Of a stretch of DNA of 55,657 nt, positions 18,594-27,066 are shown in pieces. The number at the start of each line of letters is the position of its first letter. The stretch's first letter is position 1. The DNA comes from Candidatus Rifleibacteriota bacterium (GTDB lineage: Bacteria > Muiribacteriota > Ozemobacteria > Ozemobacterales > Ozemobacteraceae), in NCBI GenBank assembly GCA_905236675.1, contig CAJOND010000048.1, forward strand, positions 1 through 55,657, given 5' to 3'. The position numbers were made by a program, and so were the translations under genes. Under the pieces are notes generated by a model. The model worked only from the letters and a program-made list of their open reading frames with translations. It was not told the DNA's origin and searched no databases.

Positions 18594-19427
18594 TTATCTT
18601 ACAACTAACGTAAATTCAGGAACTTTATTTTTTTCTACACTGACATATATCTTGGATTCTATTTCTTTACCATCCATGCCTTTAGCTTTAACATAATAAA
18701 GATAATCTAATCCTGATTTTGTTTTTCTACTGCCAACAGTTATTGGTGTACCTAAAGGAAATTTATAACCACTGCAAGCTTTGTTAAATATTTCTTCCTC
18801 TTTTTTTGTCACAGGTTTTTGTTCAGAATAATCAGGCAATATTTCCACTTCACCAGCAATATAACCATTCAATGCCAAAAAACGTTCAACTTCTTCGGCT
18901 GCTCTAGATATTCTAGCTTCACGAATACCGTAACCAACTTGAACTTTAGCCATTGGAAGAGCTTTTTTTAGATGTTCGGTACTTTCAATCAATCCACCAC
19001 TACCGAAAGTGCAGAAAGGAACTATTTGTTTTCCACCAAATTTAAACGTGTTCACTAAAGTTATAACTGGAGTTGCATATGTTCCAAACCAAACAGGATA
19101 ACCCAAAAAGATAATATCATATTTTTTTAAATCAGATTTCAAAGGTCTGATATGAGGAAGCTCACCTTTCTTTTTTTCTTCCATACAGCGACCTATTGTT
19201 TCTTCAAAGTTACCATCATAAGGTTTGGTTGCTTGAATAGCTTCAATATCCGCACCTAGTTGTTTCTGTAATTCTTCTGCAACTTTTTTTGTTACACCAG
19301 TCTGAGAATAATAAAGAATCAAAATATTTGTTTCTTTTCTATCACAGCAATCTTCTCCGTCACAATCTTGAGCAAAACAATTTGAAGCAGTTAAAACTAA
19401 AAGAAAAAGCAATAAAATAGTCTTCAT
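18594..19427 (-). CDS. Exported flavodoxin-domain protein
   Basis: A 277-residue protein with a signal peptide (about 19 residues, cleavage near NCFA/QD). A cysteine cluster CDGEDCC follows immediately. The flavodoxin domain (about residues 33-200) has FMN phosphate-binding loop YYSQTGVTKKVAEEL and the FMN-ring segments GYPVWFGTYATP and FGSGG. A C-terminal part of about 70 residues has no recognised fold. Similar domains act as flavodoxins or NADPH-quinone reductase-like proteins, normally cytoplasmic, so export is unusual. A TGGTATTAT extended -10 lies at 19514-19522. Confidence 0.75.
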   Translation of the reverse strand: MKTILLLFLLVLTASNCFAQDCDGEDCCDRKETNILILYYSQTGVTKKVAEELQKQLGADIEAIQATKPYDGNFEETIGRCMEEKKKGELPHIRPLKSDLKKYDIIFLGYPVWFGTYATPVITLVNTFKFGGKQIVPFCTFGSGGLIESTEHLKKALPMAKVQVGYGIREARISRAAEEVERFLALNGYIAGEVEILPDYSEQKPVTKKEEEIFNKACSGYKFPLGTPITVGSRKTKSGLDYLYYVKAKGMDGKEIESKIYVSVEKNKVPEFTLVVR

Positions 19428-19513
19428 TTATATTTTCTCCATTTATTTTTATAGAGCTACATCTTTATTAACACCTATAGAAAGTACAAAAAGCTTAGTA
19501 GTCCATAAATAAT

Positions 19514-19522
19514 ATAATACCA
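19514..19522 (-). promoter_or_regulatory. Extended -10 element (TGGTATTAT) upstream of flavodoxin gene
   Basis: On the minus strand TGG precedes TATTAT. The predicted start is about 80 bases before the flavodoxin ATG. The same nine bases occur upstream of both hydrolase genes of the duplicated cassette (39572-39580 and 44748-44756). Confidence 0.4.
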
Positions 19523-19629
19523 TAAAAAGACTTCTAATCAAATAATTAGGGAAGAAATAACATTGAATTTGCTCTGATAACAACAAAGTGTTAAAATATG
19601 TTTTCAAAATTTAAAGATTATATTTTTTT

Positions 19630-19761
19630 ATGATTAGATTCAGACTCGTAACATCAATAATCGGCTATTTATCTATGGGATATGTATGTTTTATGTTTAT
19701 TCCATTGGTCGTTTCTCTTATAAAGCAGGAACAAGACTCCTCAATAGCTTTTAGCCATTAG
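19630..19761 (+). pseudogene. trkH: Frameshifted N-terminal part of TrkH
   Basis: A 43-codon frame starting MIRFRLVTSIIGYLSMGYVC and continuing with a hydrophobic helix to IKQEQDSSIAFSH. This matches the first membrane helix of TrkH proteins. The +1 frame then continues LLAISFILGRLAILSDKK straight into the main TrkH frame. Removing one T from the T4 run at 19749-19752 restores a single frame of about 512 codons. Either the base is an error or the gene is truncated. Confidence 0.7.
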
Positions 19762-19786
19762 TTTCATTCTTGGAAGACTGGCTATT

Positions 19787-21169
19787 TTGTCTGATAAAAA
19801 AGCCGAAATGGATGAACTAAATCGTATGGAAAGCTTAGCTGTTGTTGTTTTTGGTTGGCTTATACTAGCATTGATAGGTTCTATTCCATATATGTTTTTT
19901 GACTTTAGTTTTGTAGACTCATTATTTGAGTCTATGAGCGGATTTACAACAACTGGTTCAACTATTCTTTCTGATTTTGGAAAGCTGAATATTTCTATGT
20001 TTTTCTATAGAGGATTTACTCAATGGATAGGCGGTTTAGGCATATTGGTCATCTTTGTCGCATTATTGCCTCAACTCGCTATTGCTGGTCGTCAATTATT
20101 CTTTGCGGAAGTTTCAGCAGAAAGCAAAGATAAATTGTCGCCTAGAATAAAAGATACTGCTTATCAGTTACTTGTCTGGTATACATTGGTTACTCTTTTA
20201 TGTACTCTAGGACTTTGGTTTTCTGGAATCGGATTTATTGAATCTGCATCTAACGCTTTTGCAACTTTAGCGGCGGCAGGTTTTTCTCCTAATAGTGAAA
20301 GTATTGGCGGTTATCATAATGCTGCTGCCGAATGGGTTATTATAGTTTTTATGTTTTTAGCTGGTGCGAACTTTGTTCTTCAGGTAAAGATTATTAAAAG
20401 CTTTTTCGGTGGTATAAAAATTAACAAAAATTCCTCAAATAAGTTTGTTAAAAATGACAATACTCTTTGGGATAATATGAAAATATTTTTGTCTAATTCA
20501 GAATTTATAGCTTACATTCTCATAATAGTCGTAGCTGCTACTATTGTTTCATTGGTCCTCGCTTCTAAATATTATCCGAGTGAAACGAGCTATATATATA
20601 TAATAAGGCAATCTTTATTCCAATGTCTAAGTATTTTGACTACTACGGGTTCAGCAAGTTATGATTATGAATTATGGCCTGTTGCAGCTAAGGGTATTCT
20701 TGCAATTCTTATGTTTATCGGTGGATGTTCTGGTTCTGCTGGTGGTGGAATGAAAGTTATCCGTATAGTTATTCTTGCTAAATATTTTTGGAAAGTTCTT
20801 TTAAAGAATATATATCCCGAAGCTGTTATAAGAATTAGGCTTGATAATAGGACTTTACGAGAAAACGATGTTTTGCCTATAGTTAGCTTTTTTATGTTTT
20901 ATATTCTTGTATTTTTCATAGGTGGAACAATAATAAGTCTTTTAGAAAATAGTTTTGTAGTTGGTTACTCAGGTTCTATTGCTTGTTTAGGCAATATAGG
21001 TCCTGGTTTCGAATCTATTGGACCAATGGGCAATTTTGCTAATTGGCATATAATCAGCAAATGTGTTGCAATATTCTTGATGTGGGCAGGACGATTAGAA
21101 GTTGTTGCTTTAATGGTTTTCTTCCACCCGGATATATGGCGTGGTTCAAAGTGGGGAATAGCCAGATAA
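19787..21169 (+). CDS. trkH: TrkH-type potassium uptake channel subunit (main part)
   Basis: A 460-residue K+ channel subunit of the Trk/Ktr system with four pore modules. Selectivity-filter segments are visible: GFTTTGSTI, AAAGFSPNSES, LTTTGSASYD and NIGPGFESIG. The usual N-terminal helix is missing from this frame; it lies upstream in another frame (19630-19761) after a probable one-base insertion. The TTG start at 19787 has no convincing ribosome-binding site, so the natural start is probably the ATG at 19630. The regulatory subunit TrkA is not in the window. Confidence 0.85.
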   Translation: MSDKKAEMDELNRMESLAVVVFGWLILALIGSIPYMFFDFSFVDSLFESMSGFTTTGSTILSDFGKLNISMFFYRGFTQWIGGLGILVIFVALLPQLAIAGRQLFFAEVSAESKDKLSPRIKDTAYQLLVWYTLVTLLCTLGLWFSGIGFIESASNAFATLAAAGFSPNSESIGGYHNAAAEWVIIVFMFLAGANFVLQVKIIKSFFGGIKINKNSSNKFVKNDNTLWDNMKIFLSNSEFIAYILIIVVAATIVSLVLASKYYPSETSYIYIIRQSLFQCLSILTTTGSASYDYELWPVAAKGILAILMFIGGCSGSAGGGMKVIRIVILAKYFWKVLLKNIYPEAVIRIRLDNRTLRENDVLPIVSFFMFYILVFFIGGTIISLLENSFVVGYSGSIACLGNIGPGFESIGPMGNFANWHIISKCVAIFLMWAGRLEVVALMVFFHPDIWRGSKWGIAR

Positions 21170-21240
21170 AAAGAATCATGATTGACAACTTATATTATTT
21201 TTTCTAAACTTCAAAATTAAGTAATATAAAGGAGAAAGAA

Positions 21241-21945
21241 ATGAGATATTCAAAATGGTTCAGATATTTAGCTTTACCAGTAGCTTTTGGCATAGTATTT
21301 GCCGTCACAAGCAAACTACTAGCAGAAGAAACAGATAAAATAAATGTATTTTGTGTTATGTCGGAAAATATAGAAGCAGAAGTCAAAGTTGCTACAGTAG
21401 ATTTAAAAGTAACTGAAAATGTTGAAACTTTTGCTCTCAAAGGCTATCAACCTCATTGTACATTATACATGACTGCTTATCCAAAAGGCAGACAAAAATT
21501 AGTTGCTACTATAGTTAGAAGAATAGCCAACAGCACAAAGGCATTTCCTATTAACACAAAAGGAATTGAAGTAGCTGCTAGCGACTGGTTATTTATGGGT
21601 ATTGAAAACAACAAAGAACTTCAGAGTCTCTGTGATGAAGTAGCAAACAGATTAGCTTTTCTAAGAGCAAAGTCTGACTATGTTCCTGCTTGGGCCAAAA
21701 ACATGCCAGCAAAAGTGGAATGTATAAAAAAATATGGAAGTCCAAACGTTTTTTCTCAGTTTGACCCACACTTGACTTTACTAGCAAAATCAGATGGAGA
21801 AATGCTTAAACGATTTAAAGTTTATTGTGAAGATAAAATGTACAACAGACCTGTATCTGGTAAAGTTGTAGCAATAGGCTATGGACTTGCCGACAGAGAT
21901 GGCCAAATAAAAGAACCTATTGAAGTTTTCCCTTTAGCTAAATAA
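21241..21945 (+). CDS. Exported 2H-phosphoesterase-like protein
   Basis: A 234-residue protein with a signal peptide (about residues 1-28, ending SKLLA). Two H-x-T motifs lie about 105 residues apart: H72-C-T74 in QPHCTLYMT and H177-L-T179 in DPHLTLLAK. Paired HxT motifs of this spacing define the 2H phosphoesterase superfamily (2'-5' RNA ligases, cyclic phosphodiesterases). Both are set in beta-strand-like sequence, as expected for the active site. Export is uncommon for this family. AAGGAGAAAG upstream fixes the start. The substrate is unknown; a periplasmic cyclic-phosphate hydrolase is an inference. Confidence 0.65.
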   Translation: MRYSKWFRYLALPVAFGIVFAVTSKLLAEETDKINVFCVMSENIEAEVKVATVDLKVTENVETFALKGYQPHCTLYMTAYPKGRQKLVATIVRRIANSTKAFPINTKGIEVAASDWLFMGIENNKELQSLCDEVANRLAFLRAKSDYVPAWAKNMPAKVECIKKYGSPNVFSQFDPHLTLLAKSDGEMLKRFKVYCEDKMYNRPVSGKVVAIGYGLADRDGQIKEPIEVFPLAK

Positions 21946-22125
21946 TCTTTTAAGTTATTATTGTAGTTGGTTTTTGTTGTTTTTATTGTAATAAAAATAA
22001 GTTTTAAGAATCTAGATATTTTTAAGGGTTCAAAACTTAATCAAACAATAACAACAACAACGACCAAAAACAATAAAAAATATAAATACCGATATTAATT
22101 TCACTTCTATAAGGGATTTGACTTA

Positions 22126-22160
22126 TCCTCTTCCCTCTTCCCTCTTATATCTTATATCTA
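22126..22160. repeat. Heptad repeat at the 3' end of rapZ
   Basis: Seven-base units CTCTTCC, CTCTTCC, CTCTTAT, ATCTTAT, ATCTAAT run into the rapZ stop codon. On the gene's own strand this is a purine-rich tract beginning at the stop. The rest of the interval 21946-22125 is low-complexity AT/CAA-rich sequence (for example AACAACAACAAC near 22050) with no gene. Confidence 0.6.
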
Positions 22161-23027
22161 ATTATTTATATCTCTGTGGATTACAGAAGTAGCAATACGA
22201 GGGTCTGATATGTTTCTAAATAGGTATTCTGCAAAAGCAACAGAACGATGATGTCCACCAGTACAACCTATTCCTATTTCAAGTCTTGTCTTGGGTTCAC
22301 TTATAAATAAAGGGATCTGAAACTCTATAAACCCCTTTAGACGCTGAGCATACTGTTCAGCTATTTTTGAAGAAAAAACATAATTATAAACTGCTTCATC
22401 TACTCCATTTAAATGTTTTAGCTCTGGAACATAAAAAGGATTTGGCAAAAATCTTACATCGAAAATCAGATCACAATCTTCTGGTATGCCATGTTTGTAA
22501 CCAAAACTAACAAAAACTACCGACATAGATTTTTGTCCAATTTTTTCTTGAGTAAAAACTCTGAGTTCTTCTTGTAATTCTCTCCCTGTAAAGTTTGAAG
22601 TATCTATAACGTAATCAGCCTTAGCTCTAGTCATTTCTAAGATTCGGCGTTCTTCTTTTATATCATCACTCACTCTTCCACCTTTGTTAAGAGGATGTTT
22701 TCGCCTAGTTTCAGAGAATCTGCAAATAAGAGAATTATCCGAAGCTTCTAAGAACAATATTTTTACTTGGACCTTCATTTGTTTTATTTCTTCAATTGCA
22801 CAAAACAAATTCTGGAAGAAGGAGCCCCCTCTAGCATCTATAACAACAGCAAGCTTGTTCATGGAACCATTTGATTCCAAACAAATTTGTATGAACTTTG
22901 GCAATAAAGCAGGGGGTACATTATCCATACAAAAATAACCAGTATCTTCAAAAAAATGAGAAGCTGTTGTTTTACCAGCACCAGACATTCCGGTGATAAT
23001 TATTAATTGTATAGCTGAATCACTCAT
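22158..23027 (-). CDS. rapZ: RapZ/YvcJ-type nucleotide-binding RNase adapter
   Basis: A 289-residue P-loop protein. Walker A is GMSGAGKT (residues 13-20); the family segments FMDNVPPALLP-like (CMDNVPPALLPKF) and the C-terminal GCTGGHHRSV are characteristic. In E. coli RapZ directs RNase E to the GlmZ small RNA and controls glucosamine-6-phosphate synthesis; in other phyla it may bind nucleotides or aminosugars. Here it stands alone between convergent and divergent neighbours. A good promoter predicts transcription starting at the ATG. Confidence 0.93.
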   Translation of the reverse strand: MSDSAIQLIIITGMSGAGKTTASHFFEDTGYFCMDNVPPALLPKFIQICLESNGSMNKLAVVIDARGGSFFQNLFCAIEEIKQMKVQVKILFLEASDNSLICRFSETRRKHPLNKGGRVSDDIKEERRILEMTRAKADYVIDTSNFTGRELQEELRVFTQEKIGQKSMSVVFVSFGYKHGIPEDCDLIFDVRFLPNPFYVPELKHLNGVDEAVYNYVFSSKIAEQYAQRLKGFIEFQIPLFISEPKTRLEIGIGCTGGHHRSVAFAEYLFRNISDPRIATSVIHRDINN

Positions 23028-23033
23028 GATTTT

Positions 23034-23062
23034 ATTATGGTTTAAACAATTTTAAAAGTCAA
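23034..23062 (-). promoter_or_regulatory. rapZ promoter, leaderless geometry
   Basis: Minus-strand -35 TTGACT (23057-23062), 17-base spacer, -10 CATAAT (23034-23039). The start expected seven bases later falls on the A of the rapZ ATG (23027). No Shine-Dalgarno precedes the gene. Confidence 0.55.
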
Positions 23063-23157
23063 GCAGTTTATGCCCGTTAGTAGTTTATAACAAATTATCT
23101 ATATAAAAGATTTTTTTGAAATAATATATTTCTTTAATATAAATTATAGTTTAAATA

Positions 23158-23772
23158 CTAGAACCTAGCATATATTTCTGTAAAAAGTATTTTTCTGCTT
23201 TCACCTCTTAAAGTGAAATAACCTTCATCGTCCTTAGCATTCTGATAAACAACTCTGAATCTGGAATTGTCAGATAATTTATATCGGTATTCGGCAGTAA
23301 ACAAATTCGTATCTGTTCTAAACGCTCGACTATTTTTTTCCTGAATCTTATCATAAGCAAATCTGAAACTATGCTTATTGGCTTTTCTTAAAGTGTATCC
23401 TACTTGAATCTTAGCATCTTTAATGTTAGTAATTATACCATTTACCAACAAATATGATAAATCTTCAAAAGGAGTTTCTTCAGCCATTACGTATGAATTA
23501 AAATCATTTCTTCTTATTGCCGCATTAGACTCTTCATCAGCATAAGCATAAGCCAATTTTAAATTCAAATCTTTCTTTTTATCATAATTAACAGCCACAT
23601 AACTTAACCAACCTTTTAAATCTGCTTCTGAACCACTAGGCCATCTAACAAAGCCCTTGGATTCATTATAAACACCAGCTAAATCATATGTTAAACCATT
23701 TTTGGGTTTTCCTATATTCCCAGAAGCTCCGAATTCAACTTTTATATCTTTTTTATTCTTATTAACAGCCAA
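23158..23772 (-). pseudogene. C-terminal part of the SLH porin (second frame)
   Basis: A 204-codon frame overlapping the end of the SLH porin frame. It encodes amphipathic beta strands (for example DLNLKLAYAYADEES, IQVGYTLRKANKHSFRFAYD) and ends in YARF, the C-terminal aromatic typical of outer-membrane barrels. It has no signal peptide or ribosome-binding site, so it is not a stand-alone gene. It is the rest of the barrel, separated by a -1 shift at the A6 run 23749-23754. Confidence 0.75.
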
Positions 23773-24725
23773 CCTAGATTGTTAAACTGATAATCACGGC
23801 TATTATAATAAAAACCCAAATACAACTTATGATTTTTGTGAATATAATCAAAGTTAATGTTCCAAACATTTAAATAATCTTTAGCAGTAATAGAATTATT
23901 TCTATCAAAGAAACAATTAAAAGCTAGATCCACATAACCACATTTTTTGGAATAACTTACAGCGTCGACATAATCATGAATTACAATGCCGTGTCCGTGT
24001 GTATACCAATCTCTCCCAACCTTCAATTTATCTCCTGTTTTAAATAAATCTTTAAATTCTAAATTAGCTATTTCTACGTCCCCAGTATTCTTGTTACCAC
24101 CATTCCATTCATTAGTTGCAAAAGGAACAGCACGGTCATTATTATCTTGAATAAGATTCCAACGAACATGAGCTGAAATTTTTTCTGTTACTTTTGCATC
24201 TAATTTTATTCGGAACATACTTTCTGTTCTGTTATTATGAGCTCCGTTATTTTGCTTGAAATCATAATTTCTTACTACTATATCGCCAGAAATTTTTACA
24301 TTATCATTGCCACCATTTTTTATAAAATTCTTAATATCATTTATTTCTTTCTTTAAACCAGAAACGTTTTCTTTTACATCTGCCAGATCATTTTGTAATG
24401 ATTTAATATTTATACTCATTAAAGCCAGTTCATCTGCAAATTCTATTGTAAGTTTTTCTATAACTTTTAAATCAGCTCTTGAAACCTGACCCTTTTTTTG
24501 TTCTACACTAGCCAACATTTTTGCAATAACCATAGCAAGATGGTATCGACTAACCACCTTTTCACCTTTAAATTCGCCATCAGGATAAGTTTCGAAAATT
24601 CCTTTAGATACCAAAGAATCTATAGCCTCAAAAGCCCAGTGATCTTTTGGAACATCAGAAAAAGGGCTCGCAAAAGAAGTTGTGGCAAATAATATAAAAA
24701 CCAGTAATAGGAATATTCTTTTCAT
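23742..24725 (-). CDS. SLH-domain outer-membrane porin, N-terminal frame
   Basis: An OmpM-like porin. The signal peptide MKRIFLLLVFILFATTSFA is followed by one SLH domain (FSDVPKDHWAFEAIDSLVSK and the continuation to AMVIAKML), which in such diderms grips peptidoglycan-linked polymers. A coiled coil (about residues 75-130 of this start) leads to the first barrel strands. The ATG at 24725 is preferred over the GTG at 24752 because the signal peptide starts there and GGGAG lies upstream. The frame stops at 23742 within the barrel; the remaining strands are in the overlapping frame 23158-23772. Restored length would be about 530 residues. Confidence 0.85.
   Translation of the reverse strand: MKRIFLLLVFILFATTSFASPFSDVPKDHWAFEAIDSLVSKGIFETYPDGEFKGEKVVSRYHLAMVIAKMLASVEQKKGQVSRADLKVIEKLTIEFADELALMSINIKSLQNDLADVKENVSGLKKEINDIKNFIKNGGNDNVKISGDIVVRNYDFKQNNGAHNNRTESMFRIKLDAKVTEKISAHVRWNLIQDNNDRAVPFATNEWNGGNKNTGDVEIANLEFKDLFKTGDKLKVGRDWYTHGHGIVIHDYVDAVSYSKKCGYVDLAFNCFFDRNNSITAKDYLNVWNINFDYIHKNHKLYLGFYYNSRDYQFNNLGWLLIRIKKI
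23748..23754 (-). other. A AAA AAG slippery heptamer at the porin frame break
   Basis: Read on the minus strand in the upstream frame, ATA AAA AAG ends with the heptamer A AAA AAG in the exact phase used by dnaX -1 frameshifting, with UAA two codons later. A -1 slip gives ...RIKKDIKVEF and continues the barrel. No convincing stimulatory hairpin follows, so a lost A or an assembly error is equally possible. Confidence 0.4.
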
Positions 24726-24774
24726 GTGTAAATAATCTCCCAATGGGTACACTTAACTAAGTGAGAACTAAAAG

Positions 24775-24803
24775 AATTTAATTTATTTAATCTAAATTGT
24801 CAA
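24775..24803 (-). promoter_or_regulatory. Promoter of the SLH porin gene
   Basis: Minus-strand TTGACA (24798-24803), 17-base spacer, TAAATT (24775-24780). The predicted leader is about 43 bases and contains the palindrome CACTTAGTTAAGTG, which could fold in the mRNA. Confidence 0.55.
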
Positions 24804-24938
24804 TTTTAAAAATATTTATAAATAAAAAAAAATCAACCTTTATCTTATAACAAAGAATAATTACTAACCATGATTTAATAACTACAACACCTTTTTAAAG
24901 AGATTAAACATCATCTATTAATCTTTTAAAAGTTTCAA

Positions 24939-26666
24939 TTAATCATCATTATTAAGCTTATATCTCATAACATTTATTACAAAAACAGGAATATCTATCA
25001 TGCGAGTTATACGTTTTGGTTCCAAACATAGTCTAAAAAGCCATTCCATTCCAAAACGCTGCATCCATTGAGGTGCTCTTGGTAAAGTTCCAGAAATAAC
25101 ATCAAAACTCCCACCAACTCCTATTGCTATTACATGCTTAGAATAATTGCGTAATTTAGTTATGAAATCTTCCTGTCTAGGGACACCTAAAGCAACAAAA
25201 ACCACATCGGCATTACTTTCCTGAATCTTTTGCAGCATTTTCTTTTCTTCTTCAGAATCTTTTTTAAAGTAACCGTGTTCTACTCCAACAATATTGGCTT
25301 TAGTCTGTTCTTTGAGAATTTCAGAAGCCTTTAAAGCTATACCAGGCTTACTACCAATAAAGAAAATCTTATAATTATTCTGTCCAGAAAGCTTGCATAC
25401 CTGGCTAACAAGCGCAACACCTGGAACACGACTAGGAAGAGGGGTTGCAATAAAATCAGCTGCCCAAACAATTCCAGCTCCATCTGGAATAACCATTTCT
25501 GCATTTTCCATAATTTTTTTAAATTCAGAATCTTTTTCTGTTCTCGCTAAAGCTAGAGAATCAGCAGTAATAATATGCATAAAACCAGATTCTGGATTCT
25601 TTATATGTTCCTCAATTCTATTCAAAACCTCTTGAGATAATAAAGCATCTATCTTTATCCCAAGCAAATCTATTTTATTCGATTTTATTTCATCCACACT
25701 AAGCTTTCTTGCAAAAGTTTTTATGAAACTTGTCATACTCAAAAACAACAATGCCAATAAACACAAATACCCCCAAAAAGGAGCTTTGAGCATAACAAGA
25801 AGTCCGGTAAAGTTTAGACATAGAAAAATCAATGCAGAAAAATTTATCGTTTTTTCTCTGTTTAAAGACCATCTCCAACCATGTTTATCTTCATCAGATG
25901 TTTTGTGGAGTTTATTTCCGAAATAAGAAGTTAATATCATAAGACTAATAAAAGCAATAGGATATAAAATAGCCATTGCAGGAATAAAAAAGCAAAACCA
26001 AATCAGATTACCTGTTTGTTCCATTAGAGAAACCAGAGCTAATGCAATTCCGGAAGCCAATATTCCAGAATTGCTAATTAATATTCTATAACCAGAAAAA
26101 CTGTGTATTATAGTTGCAACAGAATAAACAGCTAATGAAAGATCTATTAATGCAAGAATCACATTATAATCAGAAGAGTTGAACATAAACAGCATATGAG
26201 CTATAGCAGAGGTTGAAATCAATATAAACGGCATTTCGTATACAAGGCTAGATATCTTAAGACAGACAAGTAATACCATTATAAAACTTGTATAACTTAT
26301 TAGTTTTGATGTAGATAATCCTGGGAAATAATAACATACGGATATAGCAGTAAAAATTAGAGAAATCAAAAAAATGATTCTTTTCGAAAATCTATATCGA
26401 TCTCTTAGATACCCAATTATAGCAAAAATAAAAACAATGATTATAATCTTATAATCTAATTTGGCTGATTTCATTGATGCGATATTTAAATAATAACCGC
26501 ATATAATACCAAATAAAGAACCAAAAAACGGCAAAGCTCCTGCATACTTTTCATAGGGCTTTATTATATAAGGGAAATTAAATGGAATCTTATTTGCCAG
26601 ATAAGTGAAAAAAATCATGCCCATCAAAGCAAGAGTTATTGAAGACAAAATAACATCTAACTGCAT
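24939..26666 (-). CDS. Fusion of degenerate WecA/MraY-like membrane domain and WecG/TagA/CpsF glycosyltransferase
   Basis: A 575-residue protein in two halves. Residues 1-310 hold about ten membrane helices with a topology like WecA/MraY sugar-phosphate transferases; GYLRDRYRFSKRIIFL aligns with the usual 'GxxDDrydls.r.kl' segment but lacks the first Asp, and the NxxNxxDG motif is absent. Residues 325-575 form a complete WecG/TagA/CpsF domain: ITADSLALA, IPDGAGIVWAA, GVPRQEDF, IGVGGSFDVISGTLPRAPQW and the ending MEWLFRLCLEPKR. It should add an N-acetyl-mannosaminuronic acid-type sugar to an undecaprenyl-linked acceptor at the membrane. The N-terminal part may now only bind lipid. It is preceded by a small membrane-protein gene. 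Confidence 0.8.
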   Translation of the reverse strand: MQLDVILSSITLALMGMIFFTYLANKIPFNFPYIIKPYEKYAGALPFFGSLFGIICGYYLNIASMKSAKLDYKIIIIVFIFAIIGYLRDRYRFSKRIIFLISLIFTAISVCYYFPGLSTSKLISYTSFIMVLLVCLKISSLVYEMPFILISTSAIAHMLFMFNSSDYNVILALIDLSLAVYSVATIIHSFSGYRILISNSGILASGIALALVSLMEQTGNLIWFCFFIPAMAILYPIAFISLMILTSYFGNKLHKTSDEDKHGWRWSLNREKTINFSALIFLCLNFTGLLVMLKAPFWGYLCLLALLFLSMTSFIKTFARKLSVDEIKSNKIDLLGIKIDALLSQEVLNRIEEHIKNPESGFMHIITADSLALARTEKDSEFKKIMENAEMVIPDGAGIVWAADFIATPLPSRVPGVALVSQVCKLSGQNNYKIFFIGSKPGIALKASEILKEQTKANIVGVEHGYFKKDSEEEKKMLQKIQESNADVVFVALGVPRQEDFITKLRNYSKHVIAIGVGGSFDVISGTLPRAPQWMQRFGMEWLFRLCLEPKRITRMIDIPVFVINVMRYKLNNDD

Positions 26667-26684
26667 ATTAAAAATAAACCAGTA

Positions 26685-26906
26685 TTATGTATTGCCAGAA
26701 AGTTCGCAATAGACAATATAATAAAGAATTAGACCAAAATATATGAATTCAAGAATTATTACAAACGGATAATCTTTTCTTAACTTGTCCCAAAAGTCCC
26801 AGAAAAAATTTAATCTATCAAATAATGCTAATAACAAATGCACTAGCATATAAGAAAATGCAAATACCACACTAAGAATTATTGGAACTATATAATAATA
26901 AAACAT
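26685..26906 (-). CDS. Small hydrophobic membrane protein
   Basis: A 73-residue protein with two membrane helices (about residues 5-30 and 46-66) separated by a charged loop DKLRKDY. It lies 18 bases upstream of the WecG fusion gene in the same direction, and AGGAT precedes its ATG, so it is probably expressed with it. I recognise no family. A helper for the glycosyltransferase is an inference from position only. Confidence 0.5.
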   Translation of the reverse strand: MFYYYIVPIILSVVFAFSYMLVHLLLALFDRLNFFWDFWDKLRKDYPFVIILEFIYFGLILYYIVYCELSGNT

Positions 26907-27015
26907 ATGAGTATCCTACATTTTTTTATGTACGCTGTCAAGGTTTTGATAATAGTTGTTTTATGAAGAATATTACTATTAGTTGTAAAGCATAACTCAA
27001 CTAACCTAAAAACAC

Positions 27016-27043
27016 AAAAAGCTCTTCTAATGAAGAGCTTTTT
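27016..27043 (-). terminator. Terminator after the SGNH hydrolase gene
   Basis: A perfect 12-bp stem AAAAAGCTCTTC/GAAGAGCTTTTT with loop TAAT, 24 bases after the stop of the minus-strand hydrolase. On the minus strand the stem ends in a T run. Confidence 0.85.
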
Positions 27044-27066
27044 GCAATGTCCTTTTTTATTATTAA

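Noticed and set aside
22040..22080. CRISPR-like short repeats (AACAACAAC)
   Set aside because: No regular repeat-spacer structure; it is simple-sequence DNA. No CRISPR array or cas gene is present in the window.
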